From contig OZ252252.1 in assembly GCA_965249745.1 (NCBI GenBank), positions 4,712,001 through 4,776,000 of the forward strand: a stretch of 64,000 nucleotides of DNA, in the 5' to 3' direction. A program made the translations under genes and the position numbers. Of the stretch, positions 34,936 to 43,445 are shown piece by piece. Within the stretch, counting starts at the first letter, position 1, and every line of letters begins with the position of its first letter. Origin of the DNA: JANYHH01 sp965249745. Its GTDB lineage: Bacteria; Deinococcota; Deinococci; Deinococcales; JAAFIG01. A model generated the notes under the pieces. It made no database searches and had not been told where the DNA came from. It was given only the letters and a program-made list of their open reading frames with translations.

Positions 34936-35705
34936 GGTTGCGATTCTAACCAGGGCAGGATGGCCATGAGATTGTGCGTCTTCAGCGTCGGAACCGCCCC
35001 ACCGGGTTTGAACCCACGATCCACCCAAACGGTTCGCAGCCCGGCGTTCAGGCCGCCCTGCACGTCCCTGGTGGCGTTATCACCGACCATAACGCAATCC
35101 TCGAGCGGGACAGCTAATTCCCTGGCGACGTGAGCGAAGATGCCGGGTTGGGGCTTCCCGATGCCGACCTCGCCAGAAATCGCCACGACATCAAACCAGG
35201 GCAATAATCCGCACCCCTCGAGCTTCCGACGTTGCAACCGGCGCACGCCGTTGGTGACGATACCGAGCTTGTAGTTGCCGTACAGGCGCACCAAGAGATC
35301 GTCGGCGTCCGGGTACAAGGGATAGCGGGCGCGAAGTTGTGCCCATAAGCCTGAGAGCCGCGTCGGATCGCCTTGTAACTGGCAGGTCTCGAGCGCCAAC
35401 TGCCAGGTGTGGACGCGGTACTCCAGGATGACGCTCTCCAGCAGCGCCTCGGCGGGAACCGCCGGGTCGTACTCCGCCCAGAGACCTTCAAACGCGCTGT
35501 GTCCGATGCGATTGGCGTACTCGAGGGCCGGGGCGGGCAAGCCCGCCCAGAGCGCTCTGGCGTGCCTGGCGGCGGACATCGCCAACTGCGCCGCCGCTCC
35601 CGAGTCGGAGGTCACGGTCAGGGCGGCGATGCGAAACGCGTGATCGCAAACGGCTTCGTCCAGGATCAGAGTTTCGTCTAAGTCAAACAGGATGGCGCGA
35701 ATCAC
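34932..35705 (-). CDS. HAD-superfamily phosphatase, 257 aa
   Basis: Motif I 'LFDLDETLIL' gives the catalytic Asp8 and Asp10; motif II 'GIVTNGVRRLQRRKLE' and motif III/IV 'VGIGKPQPGIF...CVMVGDNATRDVQGG' are present. The helical cap places it near YjjG/Nanp-type phosphatases that act on nucleotide or sugar phosphates. It overlaps lysA by 4 nt and is co-transcribed with it. No link to lysine synthesis is known for the family; substrate uncertain. Confidence 0.9.
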   Translation of the reverse strand: MIRAILFDLDETLILDEAVCDHAFRIAALTVTSDSGAAAQLAMSAARHARALWAGLPAPALEYANRIGHSAFEGLWAEYDPAVPAEALLESVILEYRVHTWQLALETCQLQGDPTRLSGLWAQLRARYPLYPDADDLLVRLYGNYKLGIVTNGVRRLQRRKLEGCGLLPWFDVVAISGEVGIGKPQPGIFAHVARELAVPLEDCVMVGDNATRDVQGGLNAGLRTVWVDRGFKPGGAVPTLKTHNLMAILPWLESQP

Positions 35706-35752
35706 AGGGGACAGTGTACTGGGACAAGGAAGCGAGGTAGTGATCCGTCGGG

Positions 35753-36101
35753 TTACTTCCGTCGTCGCCGCTCGAGGATGGACCCGAGCAAGGCGGGCAA
35801 GCCCTCAGTGAGAACCCAGATGTACAACATCAACCCGAGCGTGATCGCGTAAATCAACCGCCCATCACCGCGATTGAACAGCGTGAACCCTAAGCCCGAT
35901 CAGCAGCGCCCGCGCCAGACCCGGACGCTTGTACCGTGAGCGCCAGATCTCCCAGACGCCCAAGGTTGTGAAACTCAGCACCTCGAGTCGCAAGAGTTGA
36001 TCGGGGTAAAACCCGAGCGGTTTGGAGATGACCAGCATCGTGAGGGCGATCAACGGCGGGTAACCCCAGAGTTCCCAGGTCTCGAGCGGCTCACGGAACA
36101 T
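35753..36101 (-). pseudogene. Small membrane protein gene with a frameshift
   Basis: The frame from ATG 36101 gives 'MFREPLETWELWGYPPLIALTM' (split here) and a membrane helix, and then stops at about 35865; the continuation 'GFTLFNRGDGRLIYAITL' with a second helix and 'LGSILERRRRK' stop is found in another frame. A single extra base in GGGCTTAGGG near 35890 explains the break. Intact it would be about 115 residues with two to three helices. It follows the DinB gene by 4 bp. Decay or sequence error; no family recognised. Confidence 0.6.
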
Positions 36102-36105
36102 GAGG

Positions 36106-36639
36106 TTAGGATCGCAGCACGCCGTAGCGTTCCCTGAACGACGCCAGGTGATGCAACTCGTGACCGGCAATTATGTAGGACAGGGCGCGGACGCTCGCCG
36201 GGTGGGCGCTCGCGGTTCCGACCCGCAACCAGGCGTCCGCGCCCAGCCCCGAGAACAAACCCACCGAGGCGGCTCTGACGCCCCGCCATTCGTCCAGTAA
36301 ACCCGTGAATTCGCGCTCGTCGAAACGCGAGTACGGCATCCAGGCTCCCTCGTCGAACCCCTCGAGCGGCGTAGTGTCGGCCCGAGCGAACCGCAGCGCA
36401 CGATACGCGAACACCCGTTCGGCATCGCAGAGGTGACCGATCACCTCTTGGACGCTCCACTTGTCTGGGGCGTAGCGGTGATGCGCCTGATCGGGCGTCA
36501 GGGCGCTCAGCGCGGCGAAGGTACGCTCGAATCCATGGGTCAGATGATCGGTCACGTTGCCGTCCGGCACGAGATCTATGTACCTCGAGAAATACGGCCG
36601 GTACTCATTGACGTTCGGTCGGCCGGGATCGTGAGCCAT
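36106..36639 (-). CDS. DinB-family protein, 177 aa
   Basis: Helical-bundle metal site of the DinB/YfiT type: 'VQEVIGHLCDAERVFAYRAL' and 'IIAGHELHHLASF' give the His ligands. Such proteins are thiol-dependent transferases or hydrolases, and they are unusually numerous in Deinococcus. Cytosolic. It precedes the broken small membrane gene (4 bp). Substrate unknown. Confidence 0.9.
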   Translation of the reverse strand: MAHDPGRPNVNEYRPYFSRYIDLVPDGNVTDHLTHGFERTFAALSALTPDQAHHRYAPDKWSVQEVIGHLCDAERVFAYRALRFARADTTPLEGFDEGAWMPYSRFDEREFTGLLDEWRGVRAASVGLFSGLGADAWLRVGTASAHPASVRALSYIIAGHELHHLASFRERYGVLRS

Positions 36640-36944
36640 GCGCCCAGTCTAGGCCGGGTTGACAGCGGGCGTCACCCCATCAAGACTCGAGCCTTGAGCA
36701 GTACCCCGTACTTGCCTAGGGGAAGTCTTAAGGTCCATGTATTCCAACGAATTGGTCCTCGTTTGCAGCACAGTAACCTGTCAATCTCGGGCTTCAAGCG
36801 CTTCTCCTCTCCCGCGAAGTAGGGGGTGACTGGAGATACTGGTTCTGTGATGCAATACCAGACGATCAACATCGAACGAAACAGACTCGAGTCGGCTTCA
36901 AACCCTATCAACACCGCCCGCCCCAAATGCGGTATTCATGGGCC
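36640..36944. other. Intergenic region between divergent DinB-type genes
   Basis: About 305 bp; contains a TTGACA at 36660 with no matching -10 and two CTCGAG. No gene, tRNA or CRISPR-like structure is seen. Confidence 0.4.
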
Positions 36945-37406
36945 ATGAACCCGGTTCTCAAACTGGCGGGCAGGTTGTTCTTTGAAAATCCTGCTCAGCG
37001 CCAGTCGTACTCGCAACTCAGATTCGACCTCGAGCGAGGCGGCGCGGCGATTCTGGCGCGGTTTCAACGGGCGGGCGAATCGCTGCGAAACCGCGACCTG
37101 ACCCGGCACATCATCGCCATTGAAGGCTGGGGCGGGAATCGCCTGCGCGTCCTCCTGGGGCAAAAACCTTTTTCGCCGGACGGCAACGCCCAGTACAAGC
37201 CCGGCGCGGACACCCCCTGGGCGGAACTGCTCGAGCGGTTCAAGACGACTCGAGCCGTGACACTGAGTCTCTGCGATGCCCTCGAGAGCATGGCAGGTGA
37301 CACCGGCACGGTTCCGCACAATGCCATGGGCGAGTTGAGCGGCAAGGGCTGGTTGCGGTACCTGACCGTTCACGCCAACATGGAGAGTCGCAAGCTGCGC
37401 GGGTAA
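36945..37406 (+). CDS. DinB-like small protein, 153 aa
   Basis: Start at MNPVLKLAGRLFF; the frame opens six codons earlier without a signal. 'LTRHIIAIEGWGGNRLRVLLGQKPF' and 'ELSGKGWLRYLTVHANME' resemble the helical DinB fold, with His residues placed as metal ligands. Family membership is moderate; no substrate can be suggested. It lies 9 bp before the cupin gene, so the two are likely co-transcribed. Confidence 0.6.
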   Translation: MNPVLKLAGRLFFENPAQRQSYSQLRFDLERGGAAILARFQRAGESLRNRDLTRHIIAIEGWGGNRLRVLLGQKPFSPDGNAQYKPGADTPWAELLERFKTTRAVTLSLCDALESMAGDTGTVPHNAMGELSGKGWLRYLTVHANMESRKLRG

Positions 37407-37415
37407 ACTCTAGCG

Positions 37416-37907
37416 GTGACCGCCGAAGATGTCGTCCGCCTATTGAACCTGGAACCCCACCCCAGAGAGGGCGGTTGGTTCACGGAGAGTTACCGCTCAG
37501 AAACATGTTTTGTACCGGACGGGTACCCCGGATCGCGGCACCACAGCACCGCGATTTATTACCTGCTGACCCCGGATAGCTATTCGCGGTTACACCAGTT
37601 GCGCGGCGACGAAATCTTTCATTTCTACGCTGGGGACGCCGTGGAAATGCTGCAATTGCACCCGGATGGCTCGAGCCAGGTCTTGGTGATTGGGAACGAT
37701 CTGAGCGCCGGGCAACGCCCGCAGGTGGTAGCGCCGAAACACGTCTGGCAAGGCTCCCGCTTGCTGCCCGGCGGGTCGTGGGCGCTGCTGGGTTGCACGG
37801 TCGCGCCAGGGTTTGAGTACGAGGATTACCAGGATGAAACGAGAGCCTATTTTTTGGTGCGGTACCCGCAGCATGGGCCGCTGATTGCGGCCTTGACGCC
37901 GGAATGA
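37416..37907 (+). CDS. Cupin, DUF985 family
   Basis: 163 residues, GTG start chosen because it gives the usual family start 'TAEDVVRLLNLEPHPREGGWF'. Cupin metal-binding motif: 'RHHSTAIYYLL', 'RLHQLRGDEIFHFYAGD', and 'VAPKHVWQGSRLLPGGSWALLGCTVAPGF' (split), as in DUF985 (YML079w-like). Binds a small ligand; no enzyme activity is established for the family. Next to the DinB-like gene. Confidence 0.88.
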   Translation: MTAEDVVRLLNLEPHPREGGWFTESYRSETCFVPDGYPGSRHHSTAIYYLLTPDSYSRLHQLRGDEIFHFYAGDAVEMLQLHPDGSSQVLVIGNDLSAGQRPQVVAPKHVWQGSRLLPGGSWALLGCTVAPGFEYEDYQDETRAYFLVRYPQHGPLIAALTPE

Positions 37908-37941
37908 ACCTTGCAGTGACCTGAGACGGTAAACTGTACCT

Positions 37942-40900
37942 GTGCCCAGCGACGCGCTCGAGAAATACTTCAGGGATTTGCGCGACATTCACGCCAGTGG
38001 GGCCGGAGTCAAGGAAACCAGCTACTACGGACGCCTGGAAAACCTGTTAAACGCCGTTGGTGCGAGCCTCAAACCCAAAGTCAAAGCAATCATTCACCTG
38101 ACTAATAAGGGCGCGGGCATCCCGGATGGGGGTCTTTTCAGCAGCGACCAGTTTGAGCGAGGCGAAGCGCAACCCATGAAGGGTCAACCGCCGTCCAGAG
38201 GCGCGGTTGAAGTCAAAGGCACAGCCGACGACGTGCTGAAAATTGCGAAGAGCAAACAAGTCGCGGACTACTTGAAAGCCTACGGCACAGTGCTGATTAC
38301 GAATTACCGCGATTTCCAAGTGGTCAGGCGCGAATCCGATGGCTTAACGCAACTCTTGGAGCGGTACACGCTTTCCAGTAGCGAAGCAGATTTCTGGACG
38401 CAACTCACGCACCCAGAACAGGTGGCTGCCACGCACGCAGAGCGTTTCACGGAATTCCTGGAACGCGCAATGCTGCACAACGCTCCAATCAACAACCCAG
38501 CGGATCTAGCATGGTTTCTGGCCAGTTATGCCCGCGAAGCTAGAGCCAGGGTCGCCACTCGGAGCCACTTGAGCGCTTTGAAAAATGTTCGTAAAGCATT
38601 GGAAGACGGGTTGGGCATCAACTTCGACGGGGCGAGAGGCGAGCAGTTCTTTCAGAGCACCCTCGTGCAAACGCTCTTTTACGGACTTTTCAGCGCGTGG
38701 GTGCTGTGGGCCGAAACCCACGGTGAAGACGACCGCTTTGATTGGAAGAACGCGGGTTGGGAACTGCACATCCCCGTGATGAGCGAACTCTTTCATCAAC
38801 TCTCCAACCCCACGCAACTCCGAGCACTGAATCTGGTTGAAGTCATGGGCTGGGCTGGCGATGTTCTCAACCGCGTTTCCAAACCGGAGTTCTTCACGAA
38901 GTTCCAGCAAGCCGAAGCGGTGCGCTATTTTTACGAACCGTTCCTCGAGGCGTTCGACCCGGAGTTGCGCAAGCAATTCGGGGTCTGGTACACCCCGCAT
39001 GAACTCGTGCAGTACATGGTGGAACGCGTGGATCGCAGCTTGCGCGATGACCTGGGGATTGCCTTGGGCTTGGCGGATGAGAATGTGATCGTGCTCGATC
39101 CTTGCACGGGCACGGGGTCGTTCATCGTGGAAACCTTGCGGCGGATTCACAAAACCTTGGAACAGAACGGTGCGATGGACGCCCTGAGCGGTAACGATCT
39201 GAAGCGAGCCGCCATGAAACGCGTCTTGGGCTTCGAGGTCATGCCCGCGCCGTTCGTGGTCGCGCACCTACAAATCGGGTTGCTCTTGAAATCTTTGGGT
39301 GATCCATTCGCGGACGACGAACGTCCAGCGGTCTACCTCACGAACGCCCTGACCGGCTGGAAGAGTGGTGAACCACCCAAGCCAATCACGGGCTTGGACG
39401 GAGTGCGCGAGGAACGCGATGCGGCGCAAGCCGTCAAACAAAACACGAAGATTCTGGTCGTGATCGGCAATCCGCCGTACAGCGGGTACGCGGGCATCAG
39501 CAAAATAGAGGAAGAGCGCGACCTCAGTGAAGCGTACCGCACCGTGAAACGCGCGCCCGCGCCGCAAGGTCAGGGGTTGAACGAGTTGTACGTGCGTTTC
39601 TTCCGCATGGCAGAGCGCGAGATCAGCGATAACCAGCGCGGCATTGTCAGCTTCATCAGCAATTACTCGTGGTTGGATGGCTTGTCCTTCACCGGAATGC
39701 GCGAAAATTACCTCGAGACGTTTGATCAGATCAGCGTGGACAACTTGAACGGCGACAAGTACCGCACGGGCAAGGTCGCCCCAGACGGGTCGCCCGACCC
39801 AAGCGTCTTCAGCACGCCGTACAACCGCGAGGGCATTCAGGTCGGAACGGCGGTGGTGACGCTGGTGAAAACGTCTGCGGGTGCGGAACCGGCCAGGGTG
39901 CAGTTCAGAAACTTGTGGGGCAAGGGGAAGCTCGAGGAGTTGCGGTCGGATGCGGTGCGTTTGGAGGGCGGTGAGTCGCCGGTGTATGAATCGGTGACGC
40001 CGCCGCTCGAGCTAGGGTATCCGTTCACGCGCGCGCAGGTCGGCAGCGGTTATCTGGGCTGGGCGTTGCTGCCAGAGATTTTCCCAGTGTCGTTTCCAGG
40101 AGTGAAAACGAGCCGAGACGAGTTCGTGACGGACATTGACCGCGATCAGCTCGAGGCGAGAATGCTGAAGTATTTCGACAAGGCTGTGAGCCACGAAGAA
40201 ATGACGTTGGTGTCAGCGAGTTCTATGGAGTCCAGTAAACGTTTTGATGCGATTGCATCCAGAAGCAATCTGATACGTCGGGGGTTTTTGCCAGAAAATG
40301 TAGTCCCTTATCTTTACAGACCATTTGATTCTCGCTGGATTTATTGGGAGCCTGAAACAAAATTGCTTGATGAAAAACGAACAGAATACTTTCCACATAT
40401 TTCGAGCGAGAACTTTTGGCTTGAAGCTCGACAGAAGCACACACTCGACTACTTTGATAGAGGGCTTGCCACGAAGATTCTTGCAGACAATCTCGGTAAT
40501 GGTCTCTCGAACTACTTCCCGCTCTACCTCGAGCATCGCGTGCTGCTCGGGACGGGCGAGGAAATTCGTGAACGCGACCCCAACCTCAGCACAACCGCCA
40601 AGCAGTACCTAACGCGGCTGGGGTGCGAACCGGAAGACTTATTCCATCACTGTTTGGCGGTCATGCACTCGCCGCACTACCGCACCGACAACGCGGGCGC
40701 ACTGCGGCAGGACTGGCCGCGCGTGCCACTGCCAGAAGATGCGGACGCACTGCGTCACAGCGCGGCGCTTGGAAAGCAACTGGCGGGTTTGCTGGACCCA
40801 CTCGTGCCTGTGGATGGCGTGACGAGCGGTGCGATTCGTGCAGAACTGCGTGCTATCGGCGCGGTTTCCAGAACGGGCGGCGCGGCGGGCGTCCCAGACC

Positions 40901-41268
40901 TGACTGTCAAAGCGCGTTGGGGCTATTACGCCAACGGGAAGACCATGCCAGGGACGGGAAAAACCGCGACCAGAAGTTTCACGTCCGAAGAGCAGACGGT
41001 GCTCACCGGACTTGGGTTGGGTGAGACCGCCGTGGACGTTTTCTTGAACGATGATGCGTACTGGCGGTGCGTGCCGGAGCGGGTCTGGAGCTACACGCTG
41101 GGCGGCTATCAGGTCATCAAGAAGTGGCTTTCGTACCGTGAGCACGGCGTGTTGCATCGGGCTTTGACCGTGGATGAAGCGCGGGAAGTCACGGGGATAG
41201 TGCGTCGCATCGCAGCCATTCTGTTGTTGGAAGAGGCGCTGAACGAAAATTACAGTGCTTCGCGGTGA
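37942..41268 (+). CDS. Type IIG-like restriction-modification enzyme (nuclease + N6-adenine methylase), 1108 aa
   Basis: GTG start. The N-terminal segment has a PD-(D/E)XK-like signature: Pro61-Asp62 ('GIPDGGLFS') and Glu90-x-Lys92 ('AVEVKG'). Methylase motif I 'DPCTGTGSF' (about 386) and motif IV NPPY (about 510) follow. The C-terminal third (about 740-860) is AT-rich and lacks CTCGAG, as expected for a variable target-recognition domain. One polypeptide therefore cleaves unmodified DNA and methylates adenine at its own site. No helicase motifs are seen, so it is not a type ISP/LlaGI enzyme. It is followed, with overlap, by two small genes that may be partners. Confidence 0.85.
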   Translation: MPSDALEKYFRDLRDIHASGAGVKETSYYGRLENLLNAVGASLKPKVKAIIHLTNKGAGIPDGGLFSSDQFERGEAQPMKGQPPSRGAVEVKGTADDVLKIAKSKQVADYLKAYGTVLITNYRDFQVVRRESDGLTQLLERYTLSSSEADFWTQLTHPEQVAATHAERFTEFLERAMLHNAPINNPADLAWFLASYAREARARVATRSHLSALKNVRKALEDGLGINFDGARGEQFFQSTLVQTLFYGLFSAWVLWAETHGEDDRFDWKNAGWELHIPVMSELFHQLSNPTQLRALNLVEVMGWAGDVLNRVSKPEFFTKFQQAEAVRYFYEPFLEAFDPELRKQFGVWYTPHELVQYMVERVDRSLRDDLGIALGLADENVIVLDPCTGTGSFIVETLRRIHKTLEQNGAMDALSGNDLKRAAMKRVLGFEVMPAPFVVAHLQIGLLLKSLGDPFADDERPAVYLTNALTGWKSGEPPKPITGLDGVREERDAAQAVKQNTKILVVIGNPPYSGYAGISKIEEERDLSEAYRTVKRAPAPQGQGLNELYVRFFRMAEREISDNQRGIVSFISNYSWLDGLSFTGMRENYLETFDQISVDNLNGDKYRTGKVAPDGSPDPSVFSTPYNREGIQVGTAVVTLVKTSAGAEPARVQFRNLWGKGKLEELRSDAVRLEGGESPVYESVTPPLELGYPFTRAQVGSGYLGWALLPEIFPVSFPGVKTSRDEFVTDIDRDQLEARMLKYFDKAVSHEEMTLVSASSMESSKRFDAIASRSNLIRRGFLPENVVPYLYRPFDSRWIYWEPETKLLDEKRTEYFPHISSENFWLEARQKHTLDYFDRGLATKILADNLGNGLSNYFPLYLEHRVLLGTGEEIRERDPNLSTTAKQYLTRLGCEPEDLFHHCLAVMHSPHYRTDNAGALRQDWPRVPLPEDADALRHSAALGKQLAGLLDPLVPVDGVTSGAIRAELRAIGAVSRTGGAAGVPDLTVKARWGYYANGKTMPGTGKTATRSFTSEEQTVLTGLGLGETAVDVFLNDDAYWRCVPERVWSYTLGGYQVIKKWLSYREHGVLHRALTVDEAREVTGIVRRIAAILLLEEALNENYSASR

Positions 41269-42005
41269 TGAAAAACGCTATGCCAGACTTATCAACTCAA
41301 TTGTTTGGCGCTGCGGTCAGGCGGTTTCACTGGGACGAGGGTGAAGAGCTGAAGCTCGAGGCTCACCTAAACAGCGTCCAAGAGTATCGCCCCAAGTTGA
41401 GTATTCAAACCATGATGGACGCCTTGGGTGTCCCAAACGGAGCGAACGTGGAAGTACTGATTGAAGATGACGATTCGATCAGTGTGATTGCTCGTCACGC
41501 CGATTTCGGCTTGGAGAGTTTGTATACCTTGGTGTACGTGGAAGGCAGACGCTGGCAACTGAGCTTACAAAATATAGTGATTGCCAAAGAGCATCAACAG
41601 CAGTCTGTCGCCACAGTGATGCTTTTACACGGTTTTACCGCTGCTTCTAAACTCGGTTTCACATCCATTCGTGGGATAGGGATACGCAGTTCTTCACAGA
41701 CTGGATACGCAGTCTGGCCAATTCTGGGATTTGATGGCGTGCTGGATGAGACGCTGGATGACACTGCAAGTCTTGCAGAGATCCGAAATTTACTTGTATC
41801 CAGAGGAGTATCAGCACAAGCAGTATCGACTCTTGAAACCGTCCAGGATTTGTTACTGCTCGAGGGTGGACGGATACTTTGGCAAGAGTTCGGATACACA
41901 TTAGACATGACGTTTGATTTGAAAGCAGGCTCACCGTCCTGGTCAATTTTTGAAGCATACTTAAATCAAAAGGGGTTAAAACCCGTAGAAGGTTGGTACG
42001 CATGA
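41268..42005 (+). CDS. GNAT-like protein of unknown role, 245 aa
   Basis: Its ATG overlaps the stop of the restriction-modification gene (TGATG). Central residues ('NIVIAKEHQQQSVATVMLLHGF' split as 'KEHQQQSVATVMLLHGFT') resemble the acetyl-CoA loop of GNAT folds, and 'GYAVWPILGFDGVL' is a motif I have seen in GNAT-like proteins of mobile elements. This is a low-confidence assignment. Ends with an ATGA overlap into the next gene. In this context it may modulate the restriction enzyme or act as an independent defence or anti-phage effector. Confidence 0.5.
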   Translation: MKNAMPDLSTQLFGAAVRRFHWDEGEELKLEAHLNSVQEYRPKLSIQTMMDALGVPNGANVEVLIEDDDSISVIARHADFGLESLYTLVYVEGRRWQLSLQNIVIAKEHQQQSVATVMLLHGFTAASKLGFTSIRGIGIRSSSQTGYAVWPILGFDGVLDETLDDTASLAEIRNLLVSRGVSAQAVSTLETVQDLLLLEGGRILWQEFGYTLDMTFDLKAGSPSWSIFEAYLNQKGLKPVEGWYA

Positions 42006-42220
42006 AAAACAAAACCCTCATCGAACTGAGGTTGCCTGACGGTTCAACGAAACGCGTTTTGGTTCCTACCGCATTAGCGAAGTCCAAAGCTGGACAGCGC
42101 GCATTCGCTTCAGGCGATGTCGGTGGCGCACCGCAGCTATCCATTAAAGATGTAAAAGCTTTTGACACTGGACGTATCGGTCGTTCCACGCACGCCAAAC
42201 CAACTAAGGCGCGTGCGTAA
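42002..42220 (+). CDS. Small basic protein of unknown function, 72 aa
   Basis: MKNKTLIELRLPDGSTKRVLVPTALAKSKAG..., Lys/Arg-rich with a Thr-Lys-Ala tail. Its ATG overlaps the upstream stop by 4 nt (ATGA), so the three genes from 37942 form a coupled operon. No family recognised; it could be a small accessory or immunity protein. Confidence 0.5.
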   Translation: MKNKTLIELRLPDGSTKRVLVPTALAKSKAGQRAFASGDVGGAPQLSIKDVKAFDTGRIGRSTHAKPTKARA

Positions 42221-42282
42221 ATAACTGCAACCCAGTTTGCCAACAAAAATTTCGACACGAAGTGATTTAGACTCAGCCGCAA

Positions 42283-42803
42283 TGAGCGAATCGCTGACCC
42301 TGATCGCGGAGCAGCTTTCTCGAGGGGCGAAGACTTTTTGAAAGCCTTGGAAGAATTCCCAGAAACGTCTTTCTTCACCGATCTACCTGCTGGGGGTTAC
42401 AGCGCTGTGTGGCACGCGCTGCACATCGCGGATTGGACGCGCATCCTCGTGCCCGCAAAACTGAAGAGCAGTGACTCGAGCTTGCGGTTTGCGTATCTGA
42501 GTTGGGAGGACGCGGAGTTCCGTGCGAAGGTGAACGGTCCCAGCCCCGCGAATTTGGACGATGGCAGAGCCGCGATTCTCGAGTATCTACAATCCGAACT
42601 CGAGCGGAGCGTGCAAGAAGTTCAGGGCGCAAGCCCAGCTCGAGGCGAAAATCAGCGTGCCGAGGGGTGTGAGGCTGTTAGCGGAGACCTCAGTGGACTT
42701 GCAACGCGCTGAACAGGAATTTTTCAAGAACTTGTGCCAAGAGGAACAAACCTCGTTGCGGACCCTGCTGACTCGAATCACTGGAACCAAAGTGCATTCC
42801 TGA
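42283..42803 (+). pseudogene. DinB-like protein broken by two frameshifts
   Basis: Starts MSESLTLIAEQLSRGAKTF, then stops at a T5 run near 42335; reading continues in the next frame from 'KALEEFPETSFFTDLPAGGYSAVWHALHIADW' and shifts again near 42610 into 'FRAQAQLEAKISVPRGV...LQRAEQEFFKNLCQEEQTSLRTLLTRIT'. The joined protein (about 170 residues) resembles DinB/DUF1569-type helical proteins with 'WHALHIADW'. Either a pseudogene or homopolymer sequence errors. Confidence 0.6.
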
Positions 42804-42816
42804 CCAGAGACGAATT

Positions 42817-43398
42817 TCACTCGAGGCGCGCACTTGGACCGTGACCCGGATAGACCGTGTGAACCCCCAAGCTCCGAAGTCGCGCCCAGCTCTGACGCAC
42901 CGGCTCGAGGGGATCGTCAGCCACCATCATCGGCGCGGTCAGATCGCCGGTGAAGGCGATTCCCTCGTCCAACACCAGACTCACGCTGTCGTCCGAATGC
43001 CCCGGTGTGTGGATCACCTCGCCCGCTAACCCCAGCCCTTCGAGCCAAGCGCGACTCTCGGAGAGTTTTAGCTCAAAGGTGTCGGTCATGGTGATTGGCA
43101 CGTATCCCTGACTCGGTTTCATGTAGGCGGACATCGGCGCGATGAACTCGCGTTGCAGGTCAAACACCACCAGCCGCACGCCGAGGTCTTTCAGTTCCTG
43201 GGCTGCGCCCGCGTGATCCGGGTGAAAGTGCGTCACCAACAAGTATTCAACGTCCTCGAGCCTCGCACCTTTTTGGTGAAGGCGTTGCCGGAGCTTTGGC
43301 AGTGTTCCCGGAAAGCCCACGTCTATCAGCAGATTCGGAGTTTCAGCGCCGATCAGATAATAGTTTGTGGAATCGTACCCAACGCTCAACATATTCAC
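42817..43398 (-). CDS. MBL-fold metallo-hydrolase, 193 aa
   Basis: Metal site THFHPDHAG (His56-x-His58-x-Asp60-His61) and later His in 'IHTPGHSDDSVSL' and Asp in 'AFTGDLTAP' are the five ligands of a glyoxalase II-like beta-lactamase fold. Length is about that of small hydrolases; no lactamase specificity residues are noted. Cytosolic, substrate unknown. Convergent with the broken DinB-like gene. Confidence 0.92.
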   Translation of the reverse strand: MNMLSVGYDSTNYYLIGAETPNLLIDVGFPGTLPKLRQRLHQKGARLEDVEYLLVTHFHPDHAGAAQELKDLGVRLVVFDLQREFIAPMSAYMKPSQGYVPITMTDTFELKLSESRAWLEGLGLAGEVIHTPGHSDDSVSLVLDEGIAFTGDLTAPMMVADDPLEPVRQSWARLRSLGVHTVYPGHGPSARLE

Positions 43399-43445
43399 GG
43401 CTCACCCCGCCTATCTCTACCCGCTTGTCCCTACCCTGTCAGCTC

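Noticed and set aside
37064..37373. Open frames opposite the DinB-like gene
   Set aside because: They are the complement of a well-supported gene and show no family pattern.
37942..41268. Type ISP (LlaGI-like) restriction enzyme
   Set aside because: The methylase and PD-(D/E)XK-like parts are present but I see no helicase motifs, and 1108 residues is shorter than type ISP enzymes.
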